The translations under genes were made by a program, and so were the position numbers. Shown here piece after piece: positions 29,912 to 38,351 of a DNA stretch of 64,000 bases. Source of the stretch: Rhizobium sp. SL86 (lineage in GTDB: Bacteria > Pseudomonadota > Alphaproteobacteria > Rhizobiales > Rhizobiaceae). Numbering within the stretch: position 1 is the first letter of the stretch; each line of letters opens with the position of its first letter. Under the pieces are notes generated by a model that made no database searches, had not been told where the DNA came from, and saw nothing but the letters and a program-made list of their open reading frames with translations. The stretch is taken from contig NZ_JAPPRJ010000001.1 in assembly GCF_026672545.1 (NCBI RefSeq), forward strand, positions 496,001 to 560,000, in the 5' to 3' direction.

Positions 29912-31021
29912 ATGAATGCCATGCCTTTCGACCAGAAGCGCGTCGTCGACGCCATCCGTGCCTTCGAAGCCGGCCAGATCGTTGTCGTGACCGATGACGA
30001 CGACCGCGAGAACGAGGGCGACCTGATCGTCGCCGCCGTTCACTGCACGGCCGACAAGATGGCCTTCATCGTGCGCCACACCTCCGGTATCGTCTGCACG
30101 CCGATGCCGCGCGAAGAGGCCAAGCGCTTGAACCTCAACGCCATGGTGGCGGAAAACGACAGCGCGCATACCACGGCCTTCACCGTGACCGTCGATTTCA
30201 AGCACGGCACGACCACCGGCATTTCGGCGGAAGACCGGACGCTGACGGTGCGCAACCTCGCCAACCCGAATGTCGGGCCTTCGGATTTCGTCCGCCCCGG
30301 CCATATCTTCCCGCTGATCGCCCGCGAAGGCGGGGTTCTGATGCGCTCCGGTCATACGGAAGCAGCCGTCGACCTCTGCAAGCTCGCCGGCCTGCCGCCG
30401 GTCGGTGTGATCTGCGAACTGGTGAACGACGACGGCACCGTGATGCGCGGCCCGCAGGTGACGGCCTTTGCTGAAAAGCACGGCCTGCTGCAGGTCTCTG
30501 TCGCCGATCTCATCGCCTACCGCCAGCGCAAGGAAACACTGATCGAGCTGCAGTCGAGCTTCGAGATCGCCACCCCGGTCGGCCCGGCCAAGGCGCATGC
30601 CTATTCGCTGCCCTGGGACCCGATGCAGCACCTGGCCGTGGTGTTTGGCGATATCCGTGACGGCGAGGACATTCCGGTGCGCCTGCACCTGGAAAACGTC
30701 GCTCGCGACGTGTTTGGCACCGAACGCTCGGTCTCGCGCTACATGCAGAAGATCAGCGAAGCCGGCCGCGGCATCATCATCTATCTGCGTGAAGGTTCTG
30801 TCGGTGTCGGCCAGTCCGGCACGGGACGGCGCGCCCGCAAGGGTGCCGAGGACCACGGCCAGGCCCAGAGCCGCGAAAGCGAATGGCTGGAAATCGGGCT
30901 TGGCGCGCAGATCCTGAAGGATCTCGGCGTCACCTCCATCAAGCTCTATTCCTCCCGCGAGCGCCATTATGTCGGCCTGGAAGGGTTCGGCATCAAGATC
31001 ACGGCGACCGAGATCATCTGA
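29912..31021 (+). CDS. ribB: 3,4-dihydroxy-2-butanone-4-phosphate synthase with degenerate GCHII domain (RibBX-like)
   Basis: 369 residues. Residues 1-210 form the RibB domain: DDDDRENEGDLIVAA, HTSGIVCTPMP, and RSGHTEAAVDLCKLAGL hold the metal and substrate residues. It makes the four-carbon unit for riboflavin from ribulose 5-phosphate. The C-terminal 155 residues resemble GTP cyclohydrolase II, but its zinc cysteines and catalytic stretch are replaced (VRLHLENVARDVFGTERSVSR has no Cys), so this half should not hydrolyse GTP. Such fusions are known as RibBX. It follows aroC by 16 bp. No FMN riboswitch precedes it. Confidence 0.93.
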   Translation: MNAMPFDQKRVVDAIRAFEAGQIVVVTDDDDRENEGDLIVAAVHCTADKMAFIVRHTSGIVCTPMPREEAKRLNLNAMVAENDSAHTTAFTVTVDFKHGTTTGISAEDRTLTVRNLANPNVGPSDFVRPGHIFPLIAREGGVLMRSGHTEAAVDLCKLAGLPPVGVICELVNDDGTVMRGPQVTAFAEKHGLLQVSVADLIAYRQRKETLIELQSSFEIATPVGPAKAHAYSLPWDPMQHLAVVFGDIRDGEDIPVRLHLENVARDVFGTERSVSRYMQKISEAGRGIIIYLREGSVGVGQSGTGRRARKGAEDHGQAQSRESEWLEIGLGAQILKDLGVTSIKLYSSRERHYVGLEGFGIKITATEII

Positions 31022-31031
31022 CGCTGTCCGA

Positions 31032-31730
31032 TCAACCGGCGCGCGGTCCCTCGACGACCGGCGCCGGCTGTCCGTTCCAGATAAGGCGCCAGACGTCACC
31101 CTGGCGGACCGACTGCACGGCAGCCGGACGCAGGATGGCCAGGCAGGTGCCGCCCGGATGGCGCACCGACGGGTAGATGATGCCGTTGGTGCCGGCGTGG
31201 CGGGCCTCATCCGCCAGACGATTGCCCGCCGGATAACCGCTGGCCTTGTCCGCTGCGAGCGAAGGATGGTGCGGCCTCTCGCGCAGATCGACGAATTCGC
31301 CTGAGACGCTGCACAGCATTTCTGCATAATCGACCGTCGCGTGGAAATCCCCGGCCTTTTCCAGGAAATCGGTCATGTGGAAGGTGATTTCGGCGAGGCA
31401 GGTCTCGACCGCCAAGGCGGCATACCAGGCGCCACGACGTTCGCCGTTAAAGCGGTTCGGCTCACGCGGCTTGGCATAAGCAAAACTGGCATTGATGAAA
31501 TGGCCGTGTGGCACGTCGTAGACGAGGTCCTGCGGAGAGAGGTCGGAAAATCCGATCGTTTCCGCCTGCAGCCGGCCCGAGGTCGCGCCCTCGATCTCCG
31601 CCAGTTCCTGCAGTTCGCGCTCACTGTCCACCAGGGTTTCCAGTACCGAGGCCCTGAGCCGCGCCGTCGAGACGAGCTGCACGGTGCGCGGATAGGCCAG
31701 CACCGTCACCGGAACGCCAGCCACCTGCAC
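31032..31730 (-). CDS. RES-domain toxin
   Basis: 232 residues from a GTG that directly follows the antitoxin stop (TGAGTG), so translation is coupled. The RES domain shows its core in NRFNGERRGAWYAALAVET (Arg and Glu), with the Ser region in GIIYPSVRHPGGTCLAIL. RES toxins deplete NAD+ by phosphorolysis or glycohydrolysis. The domain is complete, so the toxin should be active when unbound. It ends 10 bp from the convergent ribB stop. Confidence 0.85.
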   Translation of the reverse strand: MQVAGVPVTVLAYPRTVQLVSTARLRASVLETLVDSERELQELAEIEGATSGRLQAETIGFSDLSPQDLVYDVPHGHFINASFAYAKPREPNRFNGERRGAWYAALAVETCLAEITFHMTDFLEKAGDFHATVDYAEMLCSVSGEFVDLRERPHHPSLAADKASGYPAGNRLADEARHAGTNGIIYPSVRHPGGTCLAILRPAAVQSVRQGDVWRLIWNGQPAPVVEGPRAG

Positions 31731-32165
31731 TCAAAGGCCCCCGCGCACGGCATCGATATACCGGCGTACTTCGAGCATATGCGGAATGCCGCCTGACATC
31801 ATCGCCTCGACAGGTGTGCGGCGATCAAAGAGGACGCCGCTGTTGGAAAGCTGCGGCCACCGATCGGCCATGTCATCGACGAAAAGCAGATGCAGGCCCT
31901 TGTAGATGCCGGTCAGCGCCGAGATCCGCGTCAACTGATCCTGGCTCAGCGTCTTCGTGACGGTACCGCCCTTCATCCGCTCCCAAGTGCTGACGGAGAC
32001 ACCGAGGAGAGCAGATGCCTGCTGCGCGGTCAGGCCCCACGCAGCCACCAGTCGCCCGAACGCCTTCAGCGCCGTCTCAGACAGACGCGCCCGTTCGCCC
32101 TCATCGGCAAAGCCGCGCCGCTCGATGATGCCCGGTTGGCGCGTTGCACTCGGTATGGCGACCAT
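31731..32165 (-). CDS. Xre/MbcA/ParS-family antitoxin
   Basis: 144 residues from MVAIPSATRQPG, an ATG with TGGAGAG six bases upstream; two earlier in-frame starts fall inside the operator. The N-terminal half has a helix-turn-helix (LTAQQASALLGVSVSTWERM), and the C-terminal half is the toxin-binding domain (PVEAMMSGGIPHMLEVRRYI). It should block the RES active site and autorepress. It comes first in the operon, as is usual for Xre-RES pairs. A perfect 12-bp inverted repeat overlaps its leader. Confidence 0.85.
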   Translation of the reverse strand: MVAIPSATRQPGIIERRGFADEGERARLSETALKAFGRLVAAWGLTAQQASALLGVSVSTWERMKGGTVTKTLSQDQLTRISALTGIYKGLHLLFVDDMADRWPQLSNSGVLFDRRTPVEAMMSGGIPHMLEVRRYIDAVRGGL

Positions 32166-32173
32166 AAGTCTCT

Positions 32174-32210
32174 CCATCAAATGACAGAGAGACCATACGT
32201 CATTTGATGG
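32174..32210. promoter_or_regulatory. Operator-like inverted repeat of the Xre-RES module
   Basis: CCATCAAATGAC (32174-32185) and GTCATTTGATGG (32199-32210) are perfect 12-bp arms with a 13-bp spacer. Centre-to-centre they lie about 25 bp apart, suiting two dimers or an antitoxin oligomer. The left arm reaches to the antitoxin ribosome binding site. Confidence 0.6.
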
Positions 32211-32240
32211 TCCGTTACAACATGGTCCGTTTGTGCGGCT

Positions 32241-32702
32241 TCACGGTACGACCAGACCGCCGTGATAATTCATCCGATAGACCTCGCGGCCATCGGCGAA
32301 GATGCGTTCGAGGCCGACGAAGCTTTGAGGATCTCCCTCGCTCTCATCGGCATAACGATAGAGGCCGACCTCCATGGAAAAACCGCCGAGGAACCGGCCC
32401 TCACGATACATGGCAGGTAGCGCCGTGCGGATGACATGGCCGGCCCGCGCGCCGTCGATCGCTGATGGATCCAGCACGCGGCCATAATAGTTCATCACCC
32501 AGACCGGTTCGTCGTGCCACCAGACGATCTCCTGTCCGAGAAAATCCGTGCCGCCGAAATAGCTGTCGCGATAGGCCCAGTCGCCGCGCCGATACTGAAG
32601 ATCGTGCGCCCCGGTGCGTGACGAGGGCGCCTTTGCCCCGCCGCCGACATAGGTGGCGGCCTTGGCTTCGACGATGAAATCGTGCAGTTCCGCGTGATCC
32701 AT
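32241..32702 (-). CDS. DUF5680 domain protein
   Basis: 153 residues covering one DUF5680 domain: AELHDFIVEAKAATYVGGG at the start, SRTGAHDLQYRRGDWAYRDS and FLGQEIVWWHDEPVWVMNYYG in the middle. The function is unknown; the domain often sits next to, or is fused to, Xre-type regulators. Many Trp and Tyr residues suggest a compact cytoplasmic beta-rich fold. It ends 31 bp before the Xre-RES operator, and a GNAT gene lies 13 bp upstream on the same strand, so these two may form an operon. Confidence 0.8.
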   Translation of the reverse strand: MDHAELHDFIVEAKAATYVGGGAKAPSSRTGAHDLQYRRGDWAYRDSYFGGTDFLGQEIVWWHDEPVWVMNYYGRVLDPSAIDGARAGHVIRTALPAMYREGRFLGGFSMEVGLYRYADESEGDPQSFVGLERIFADGREVYRMNYHGGLVVP

Positions 32703-32715
32703 CGCCCTCTTTCCC

Positions 32716-33132
32716 CTATCGCTTGACGCGCGACATGCCGACCGAGCGCGGTGCCGTTTCGGCGAAACCGAACTGGCCGTAGAGACGGTTGGCCGGCACG
32801 TCGGCGATCAGGCTGACATAGGCGGTCGCCGGAAGTTGGGTTTCGATGTAATCGCTCAGTGCCCGCATGATCCACTTGGCAAGCCCGCGGCCCTGATGCT
32901 CCGGCTGGATGGCGATGTCGGTGACCTGAAAGAAACAGCCGCCATCGCCGATGAGGCGGCCCATGCCGACCGTCTCGTCACCCCGCATCAGGCAGACGGC
33001 GAAGATCGTGTTCGGCAAGCCCTTCTCCGCCGCCTCACGCGAAAAGGGCGTAAGGCCGGAGACCAGGCGCAACCGCATATAGTCTTCGATGTGGGGTGTA
33101 CGTGCTTCGATCCGGTAATCGTCAGTCGTCAT
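32716..33132 (-). CDS. GNAT family N-acetyltransferase
   Basis: 138 residues from MTTDDYRIEART. The acetyl-CoA pyrophosphate loop is in ITDIAIQPEHQGRGLAKWIM-type sequence here read as VTDIAIQPEHQGRGLAKWIM (Q/R-x-x-G-x-G/A motif A), followed by the typical Tyr region NRLYGQFGFAETAP. The acceptor substrate is unknown. An upstream in-frame extension has no similarity and overlaps the region before the YcaQ-like gene. The gene precedes DUF5680 by 13 bp. Confidence 0.85.
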   Translation of the reverse strand: MTTDDYRIEARTPHIEDYMRLRLVSGLTPFSREAAEKGLPNTIFAVCLMRGDETVGMGRLIGDGGCFFQVTDIAIQPEHQGRGLAKWIMRALSDYIETQLPATAYVSLIADVPANRLYGQFGFAETAPRSVGMSRVKR

Positions 33133-33155
33133 GAAAATACAAACCCTTATTGTTG

Positions 33156-34343
33156 TCAGCCACGCCAATCCGGCAGGAACTCGACCCTGTCGACGCCGGA
33201 GAAACGGGCGAGCCGCTCCAGTTCCGCGTCCAGCTTTTCCAGTCGGCCGGCGCTTGCACGGATAGCCGGTTCCCACCAGAGGCGCTTGACGATAAGTGCT
33301 CCCGCCTTGCGGTCTGCCTTCATGTCGATGCGGCCGACCATTCGGTCGCCTTCCAGCAAGGGAAAGACGTAATAACCGTACTGCCGCTTCGGCTCGGGCA
33401 CGAAAACCTCGATCCGGTAATTGAAACCGAACAGGCGTTCGGCGCGGTCGCGGTCACGCAACAGCGGATCGAAGGGGCTGAGCACCCTCAGACGCGCCGG
33501 CGGTTCGGGCGCTTCCAGAAGGGACGGCAGTTGCTCGGCAAAAACGAAGGAGGGACGCTTTCTTCCATCGACCGTCTGCAGCTCGACCTCTGTGAGTTCC
33601 GCGCGATGGTCGGCCACCCAGACCTTCGCCTCCTGCGGTGTGACAAGATCGAAGAAGGCGGCGATTTCACCCGAGGTGGCAAAACCGAGCCGGGTGAGCG
33701 CCGAACGGCAGGCCCAGTCGATAAAGGCGTCGTGCTCGACCTCCGCTTCGAAATGGTCGGGCGGGATCACCCGTTCGGCGAGATCATAGACCTTCTGGAA
33801 ATTTTCGCGCCGGGCGATGGCAAGCTTGCCAGTGTGCCAGAGGAATTCCAGCGCCGTCTTGGACGGATGCCAGTTCCACCAGCCGCCGGATTTGTGATCC
33901 TCCGCCTTCACCTCACGCGCCATGACCGGGCCATGATCGCGGATGCGCCGATACGTCTCCTCAACGGCGGAATCATACCCCTCCCCCTGCCATTTGCCCC
34001 AGTTTTCGCGGATGCGGACCTCGCGGCGCACGAACCGGTGCTTCCAGAAGGGAAAGAAGGCGGACGGGATGATCGAGGCATCATGCGTCCAATGCTCGAA
34101 CAGGCTGCGATCCTCTTCGAGAAGTGCGGTCAGATGTTCGCGGCGATAGGTCTGGTTGCGGGAAAACAGGATCTGGTGATGCGCGCGCTCCACCGTCTGG
34201 ATGCTGTCGACCTGCACGAAACCGAGATCGTGGATCAGGTCGCGCAAGCCATCCCGCCCGAGCAGGCGGTTGGGCGGCCGGGAAAGCCCCTGCCGTTCGA
34301 GAAAGATGTGCCGGGCCTGCCGGTTGTCGATCAGAATCGTCAT
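33156..34343 (-). CDS. YcaQ/AlkX-like DNA glycosylase family protein (HTH_42)
   Basis: 395 residues from MTILIDNRQARH. It belongs to the winged-helix HTH_42 family that includes the crosslink-repair glycosylases AlkZ and AlkX (YcaQ). The segment GFVQVDSIQTVERAHHQILF holds a Q-V-D triad at residues 44-46, fitting the QxD active-site type of AlkX rather than the QxQ type of AlkZ. SLFEHWTHDASIIP and the C-terminal FDPLLRDRDRAERLFGF are also characteristic. It should remove alkylated or crosslinked bases from DNA. Diverges from bioM. Confidence 0.82.
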   Translation of the reverse strand: MTILIDNRQARHIFLERQGLSRPPNRLLGRDGLRDLIHDLGFVQVDSIQTVERAHHQILFSRNQTYRREHLTALLEEDRSLFEHWTHDASIIPSAFFPFWKHRFVRREVRIRENWGKWQGEGYDSAVEETYRRIRDHGPVMAREVKAEDHKSGGWWNWHPSKTALEFLWHTGKLAIARRENFQKVYDLAERVIPPDHFEAEVEHDAFIDWACRSALTRLGFATSGEIAAFFDLVTPQEAKVWVADHRAELTEVELQTVDGRKRPSFVFAEQLPSLLEAPEPPARLRVLSPFDPLLRDRDRAERLFGFNYRIEVFVPEPKRQYGYYVFPLLEGDRMVGRIDMKADRKAGALIVKRLWWEPAIRASAGRLEKLDAELERLARFSGVDRVEFLPDWRG

Positions 34344-34462
34344 ACATCCGAGGCTAGAGGATGTTCGTGTTTTGTTCAACAGGTGTGCGGGTCTCAATGG
34401 AAATTTCCGGCGTTTCCCTGCGAAGATGCAGGGTCTATAGAGGCGTGAGTTTCTGGTAACGA

Positions 34463-35155
34463 GTGGCCGACCACGTGCACATCCTCTTCGATCAGGCGGA
34501 CCTGCGATACGGCGAACGGATCGCGCTTCATCCGCTGAGCCTTGAACTGACCGACCGGCGCATCGGCGTCATCGGGCTGAACGGGTCCGGCAAGACGAGT
34601 TTTGCCCGGCTGGTGAACGGGCTTGCCAAGCCGAGCCACGGCCGGGTGACGCTGGATGGGCTCGACACCGTGACCGACGAAAAGGCGGTGATGGCGGCGA
34701 CCGGTTTCATCTTCCAGAATCCCGGCAACCAGATCATCCTGCCGATCATCCGTGACGATATTGCGCTCGGGCCGAAGAGCCGCGGGCTGAAGGGTGAAGC
34801 GCTCGATCAGGCGGTCGATACCGTGCTCACCCGTTTCGGCATTGCCGATCTCGCAAGCCGGCGCCCGCATGAACTGTCCGGCGGTCAGTTGCAGCTTGCC
34901 GCACTCGCCGCCGTGGTGGTGACTGAGCCGAAGCTGATCCTGTTCGACGAACCGACCAACCAGCTCGATCTCAAGAACCGCGCCCTGGTGAAGGCCGCGA
35001 TCGACAGCCTCTCGGAACAGGCCATCGTCATCAGCCACGATCTCGATCTGGTGCGCGATTTCGGGCGAGTGCTGGTGTTTCACGAAGGGCGGCTTGCCTT
35101 TGATGGCGCCGGCGAGGTCGCGATTGCCCGTTACCTGGAGATCGCCGCATGCTGA
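34463..35155 (+). CDS. bioM: Biotin ECF transporter ATPase BioM
   Basis: 230 residues from a GTG with a weak ribosome binding site. A complete ABC ATPase: Walker A GLNGSGKTS, Q-loop IFQNPGNQII, signature HELSGGQLQLA, Walker B LILFDEPTNQLD, and switch His in IVISHDLDLV. With BioN it forms the energising module for BioY. The stop overlaps the bioN start by 7 bp, so the genes are coupled. Confidence 0.92.
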   Translation: MADHVHILFDQADLRYGERIALHPLSLELTDRRIGVIGLNGSGKTSFARLVNGLAKPSHGRVTLDGLDTVTDEKAVMAATGFIFQNPGNQIILPIIRDDIALGPKSRGLKGEALDQAVDTVLTRFGIADLASRRPHELSGGQLQLAALAAVVVTEPKLILFDEPTNQLDLKNRALVKAAIDSLSEQAIVISHDLDLVRDFGRVLVFHEGRLAFDGAGEVAIARYLEIAAC

Positions 35156-35754
35156 ACAGCCTGCATGTGGAGGGCCGCACCTTGCTGCACCGGCTGCCCG
35201 CCGGGCCGAAACTCGCTCTGCTGGCAGCGGTCAGCCTTGCGCTTTTCTTCGTACAAAGCCTGCCGATCCTCGCCCTCTCTCTGGCGGTCACCGGCCTGCT
35301 CTATGGAAGCCTCGGCCTTTCGGCGGGCGAAGCGCTGAAACGCATCCGGCCGGTGCTGATCACCATCCTCCTGTTTGCCCTCGTCAACCTCGTGCTGATT
35401 TCCGCGACTGAAGCGCTCACCACGACGCTCAGGCTACTGTCCGTTCTTTTGTTGGCCGCCAGCGTGACCGCGACGACCACGATAGCCGCCTTCATGGATG
35501 TGCTGACGAAACTGTTCTTGCCGCTGGAACGTCTCGGCCTGCTGAAGGCCGCCGATATCAGCCTCGCCGTCGGGCTCGTGCTGCGGTTCGTGCCGGAGAT
35601 CGCCGCCCGTTACGAGGGATTGAAGGAGGCGCACCGGGCGCGCGGCCTGCCGGTGCGGCTGTCGCGAATCCTCGGACCGCTGATCATTTCGACGCTGAAG
35701 GATGCCGACAGCATTGCCCAGGCGATTGACGCCCGCGGCATTCGGGGCCAGTAA
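35149..35754 (+). CDS. bioN: Biotin ECF transporter T component BioN
   Basis: 201 residues with about five hydrophobic helices near the N-terminal and central parts. The two coupling-helix motifs with the Ala-Arg-Gly triplet of EcfT proteins are visible as EAHRARGLPVRL and SIAQAIDARGIRG. It joins the ATPase BioM to the biotin-binding BioY in the inner membrane. It overlaps bioM by 7 bp and lies 39 bp before bioY. Confidence 0.92.
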   Translation: MLNSLHVEGRTLLHRLPAGPKLALLAAVSLALFFVQSLPILALSLAVTGLLYGSLGLSAGEALKRIRPVLITILLFALVNLVLISATEALTTTLRLLSVLLLAASVTATTTIAAFMDVLTKLFLPLERLGLLKAADISLAVGLVLRFVPEIAARYEGLKEAHRARGLPVRLSRILGPLIISTLKDADSIAQAIDARGIRGQ

Positions 35755-35793
35755 ACAGGGCGTGACCACTGTCACGTCTTTGAGGAGATTTTC

Positions 35794-36357
35794 ATGACGA
35801 CCAGAGATTTGGTGCTTGCCGCCCTGTTCACCGCCATCATCATCGTGCTGGGCCTTATCCCGCCGGTGAGCCTTGGCTTCATCCCGGTGCCGATCACCGC
35901 CCAGTCGATGGGCGTCATGCTGGCCGGAACCATCATCGGCGCCCGGCGCGGTGCACTTGCTTACGGGCTTTTGGTGCTGCTGGTGGCGATCGGCCTGCCG
36001 GTGCTGTCCGGCGGCCGCGGCGGCCTCGGCGTGCTGATGGGGCCGACTGCCGGCTACATCTTCGGCTGGGTCATCGGCGCCTTCGTGGTGGGCCTTCTGG
36101 CCGAACGTTTCGTGCGCGAGGGCCAGCCGGCCGTTCGCCAGATGGCGGGCTTCTTCCTTGCCAGCCTGATCGGCGGCATCGTCGTGGTTTATGCGATCGG
36201 CATGCCGGTTGTTTCGCTGATTGCCGGCACGCCCTTCTCCAAGGTGGTCATGGGCTCGCTTGCCTTCCTGCCGGGCGACGTACTGAAGGCCGCAATTGCC
36301 ACGCTGGCCGCCCGCGCAGTGATGGTGGGGTATCCGCTTCTGCCGCAGAAGGCGTGA
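35794..36357 (+). CDS. bioY: Biotin transporter substrate-binding component BioY
   Basis: 187 residues with six transmembrane helices. The S component that binds biotin. Family motifs are PVPITAQSMGVMLAGTIIGA and GRGGLGVLMGPTAGYIFGW. GAGGAG lies seven bases before the ATG. BioMNY together import biotin; no biotin synthesis gene lies in the window. I found no convincing BioR box upstream of bioM or bioY. Confidence 0.95.
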   Translation: MTTRDLVLAALFTAIIIVLGLIPPVSLGFIPVPITAQSMGVMLAGTIIGARRGALAYGLLVLLVAIGLPVLSGGRGGLGVLMGPTAGYIFGWVIGAFVVGLLAERFVREGQPAVRQMAGFFLASLIGGIVVVYAIGMPVVSLIAGTPFSKVVMGSLAFLPGDVLKAAIATLAARAVMVGYPLLPQKA

Positions 36358-36373
36358 CGCCCAACGCGACCGG

Positions 36374-36766
36374 CTATTCCAGATACTGGTAAAGCCAGTC
36401 GCGCAGTTCCTCCGGCAGCGGCACCGGTTCGCCGCTGTCGGCATCGCAGGCGCTCCAGACGATCTCGGCTTCTGCGACGAGATCCTCGCCGCGATACATC
36501 AGGACGGCAAACCCTGCCGTTTTGCCGCCGATCTTGCTGGCGCGCACGGATGTCTTCACCTCGTCGCCGAAATGTAGCGCCTTGTGCAGCTGGCAGCTGA
36601 CCTTCGAGACACAGAAGGCCGGATCGGAGGCTTGTGGCGCGCGCGCTGCCCAAAACTGGCCGAGCGCCTCTTCCGCATAGGCCAGATAGGCGGAGCTGTG
36701 CATCTCACCGCGCATGCCGACATCCCGAAAAGGTACGCTGAACACATAAGGATTTGCCTGGCTCAC
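36374..36766 (-). CDS. Acyl-CoA thioesterase, 4HBT hot-dog family
   Basis: 130 residues with one hot-dog fold. The catalytic Asp region is FRDVGMRGEMHSSAYLAYAEEA, a variant of the usual DxxGHxNNxxY pattern. HKALHFGDEVKTSVRASKIG and WSACDADSGEPVPLPEELRD complete the YbgC/FadM-like outline. It hydrolyses acyl-CoA thioesters in the cytoplasm; the chain-length preference is unknown. It converges on bioY with a 16-bp gap. Confidence 0.85.
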   Translation of the reverse strand: MSQANPYVFSVPFRDVGMRGEMHSSAYLAYAEEALGQFWAARAPQASDPAFCVSKVSCQLHKALHFGDEVKTSVRASKIGGKTAGFAVLMYRGEDLVAEAEIVWSACDADSGEPVPLPEELRDWLYQYLE

Positions 36767-36929
36767 GGTCTGCCCATCTCCCTTGCCCCCGCATTGGCCC
36801 TGACTTGACCTTGCCCATTAAAGACGACAGTGCTGTGGTGAACAAGTCGCCATGCGCAGACACCTTGAAAATTACGGGTTTTTGCGCCATCTCGGCGGGG
36901 CTTTCCTCTCGCGGCAGGAGCTTGCCGGA

Positions 36930-37865
36930 ATGACCACGCGCCTTTACGAGCACTCGATCTTCCTGGAACACAATACGCCGAAAGGCCATCCGGAACGCGC
37001 CGACCGGCTGCGCTCGCTGGCGCTTGCGCTGGAGCACCCGAATTTCGCCCGGCTGGAGCGGCTAAAAGCGCCGCAGGCAAACGAGGATGCGGTGATGCTG
37101 GCGCATCCCGAAAGCCATTTTTTCTCCGTCATGCGCGAGATTCCGGAGGAGGAAGACCTGATCCGCCAGATCGAGGCGGACACGCATGTAAGTTCGAAAA
37201 GCCTGCAGGCGGCGCTGACCGGCATCGGCGGCGCAATGGCCGCCGTCGACGACGTGTTCACCGGCAAAGCCGACAATGCCTTCGTCGCCTCACGCCCGCC
37301 CGGCCATCATGCGGAAAAGACCAAGGCGATGGGGTTCTGTCTCTTCAACAACGTGGCGATCGCCGCCCGCCATGCGCAAAAAACCTATGGCGTGGAACGG
37401 GTCGCGATTGTCGACTGGGACGTGCATCACGGCAACGGCACGCAGGACATTTTCTGGGATGATCCCTCCGTGCTGTTCTGCTCTACCCACCAGATGCCGC
37501 TCTATCCTTGGTCGGGCGAGAAGGACGAGACCGGCGCGCATCGCAACATCGTCAATGCGCCGCTGGAGCCGAATGCGGCGGGTGATCATTTCCGCGAGGC
37601 CTTTGCCGACCGCGTGCTGCCGGCGCTTCACAATTTCCGGCCGGACTTCATCCTGATCTCCGCCGGTTTCGACGCCCACCACCGCGATCCGCTGGCGCAG
37701 ATCAACCTCGTCGGCGACGATTTCGACTGGGCAACCGGAAGGCTCATGGAAATAGCCGGGAAATACGCTGGCAACCGGGTCGTCAGCCTTCTGGAAGGCG
37801 GTTATGATCTGGAAGGGCTCGCCGAATCGGCGGGCATGCATATCCTGAGACTGATGAAGGGTTGA
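36930..37865 (+). CDS. Histone deacetylase-like amidohydrolase family protein
   Basis: 311 residues from [17 protein letters not shown], with GCAGGAG about nine bases upstream. Class II HDAC-like fold: the His pair is in [17 protein letters not shown], the zinc Asp-His site in [15 protein letters not shown], and the second Asp in [20 protein letters not shown] and [14 protein letters not shown] end the domain. Bacterial members deacetylate acetylpolyamines or protein lysines. It ends just before xseB. Confidence 0.92.
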   Translation: MTTRLYEHSIFLEHNTPKGHPERADRLRSLALALEHPNFARLERLKAPQANEDAVMLAHPESHFFSVMREIPEEEDLIRQIEADTHVSSKSLQAALTGIGGAMAAVDDVFTGKADNAFVASRPPGHHAEKTKAMGFCLFNNVAIAARHAQKTYGVERVAIVDWDVHHGNGTQDIFWDDPSVLFCSTHQMPLYPWSGEKDETGAHRNIVNAPLEPNAAGDHFREAFADRVLPALHNFRPDFILISAGFDAHHRDPLAQINLVGDDFDWATGRLMEIAGKYAGNRVVSLLEGGYDLEGLAESAGMHILRLMKG

Positions 37866-37867
37866 GT

Positions 37868-38122
37868 ATGGCGGAGAGCGCAACAGTCCACGACGTGAGC
37901 GGCTACACCTTCGAAAAGGCCGTTGCGGAACTGGAAAGCATCGTGGCACGCCTGGAACGCGGCGACGTGGCGCTGGATGAATCCATCGCCATCTACGAGC
38001 GCGGCGAAGCGCTCAAGAAACACTGCGAGCAGTTGCTCTCGGCGGCGGAAAACCGCATCGAAAAGATCCGCCTCGACCGCTCCGGCAAACCGCAGGGCGT
38101 CGAGCCGCTCGACGGCGAATAG
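37868..38122 (+). CDS. xseB: Exodeoxyribonuclease VII small subunit
   Basis: 84 residues, the standard size. The family signature is [20 protein letters not shown] followed by [20 protein letters not shown]. XseB coats the XseA catalytic subunit (not in the window) in the nuclease that trims single-stranded DNA. The ATG comes 3 bp after the deacetylase stop. An in-frame TTG two codons earlier overlaps that stop. In related genomes dxs commonly follows; here about 15 kb of other genes intervene. Confidence 0.94.
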   Translation: MAESATVHDVSGYTFEKAVAELESIVARLERGDVALDESIAIYERGEALKKHCEQLLSAAENRIEKIRLDRSGKPQGVEPLDGE

Positions 38123-38158
38123 TCCGGAACCGTTTCTGCCGAAGCGCGTTGATGGCGC

Positions 38159-38284
38159 ATGGCAAAAGACACCGGACACAAGGCCCGCAGCGGCATGATC
38201 ACCTTCGTTCTCACCATCTTCGCGCTGGCACTTCTGCTGGCGGGGATCTACATGTTCGGCTTCACGCCCGGCGAGACCAACTGA
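38159..38284 (+). CDS. Hypothetical 41-residue membrane protein
   Basis: MAKDTGHKARSGMITFVL begins a short open frame with one strong helix (ITFVLTIFALALLLAGIYMF), ending GFTPGETN. The charged N-terminus would stay in the cytoplasm. It lies 36 bp after xseB on the same strand. There is no clear Shine-Dalgarno sequence, so translation is uncertain, but the compact charged-helix-polar pattern looks like a real small membrane protein. Confidence 0.5.
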   Translation: MAKDTGHKARSGMITFVLTIFALALLLAGIYMFGFTPGETN

Positions 38285-38325
38285 GGTGGGAGATTTGACG
38301 TCCCTGTAACCTTGGCTTACCTTCC

Positions 38326-38336
38326 TTGTATTACAA
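38326..38336. promoter_or_regulatory. Short palindrome upstream of the RHH-ParE module
   Basis: TTGTA-t-TACAA, perfect 5-bp arms around a single base, 15 bp before the antitoxin start and just upstream of its GGAGGG ribosome binding site. It could be an antitoxin operator, though short arms make chance more likely. Confidence 0.4.
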
Positions 38337-38351
38337 ATGGAGGGAAAAGCG

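Noticed and set aside
34344..34462. A possible BioR box (CTATAG near 34433) upstream of bioM
   Set aside because: Only the central bases fit TTATCTATAA, the flanks do not, and no bioR gene is in view.
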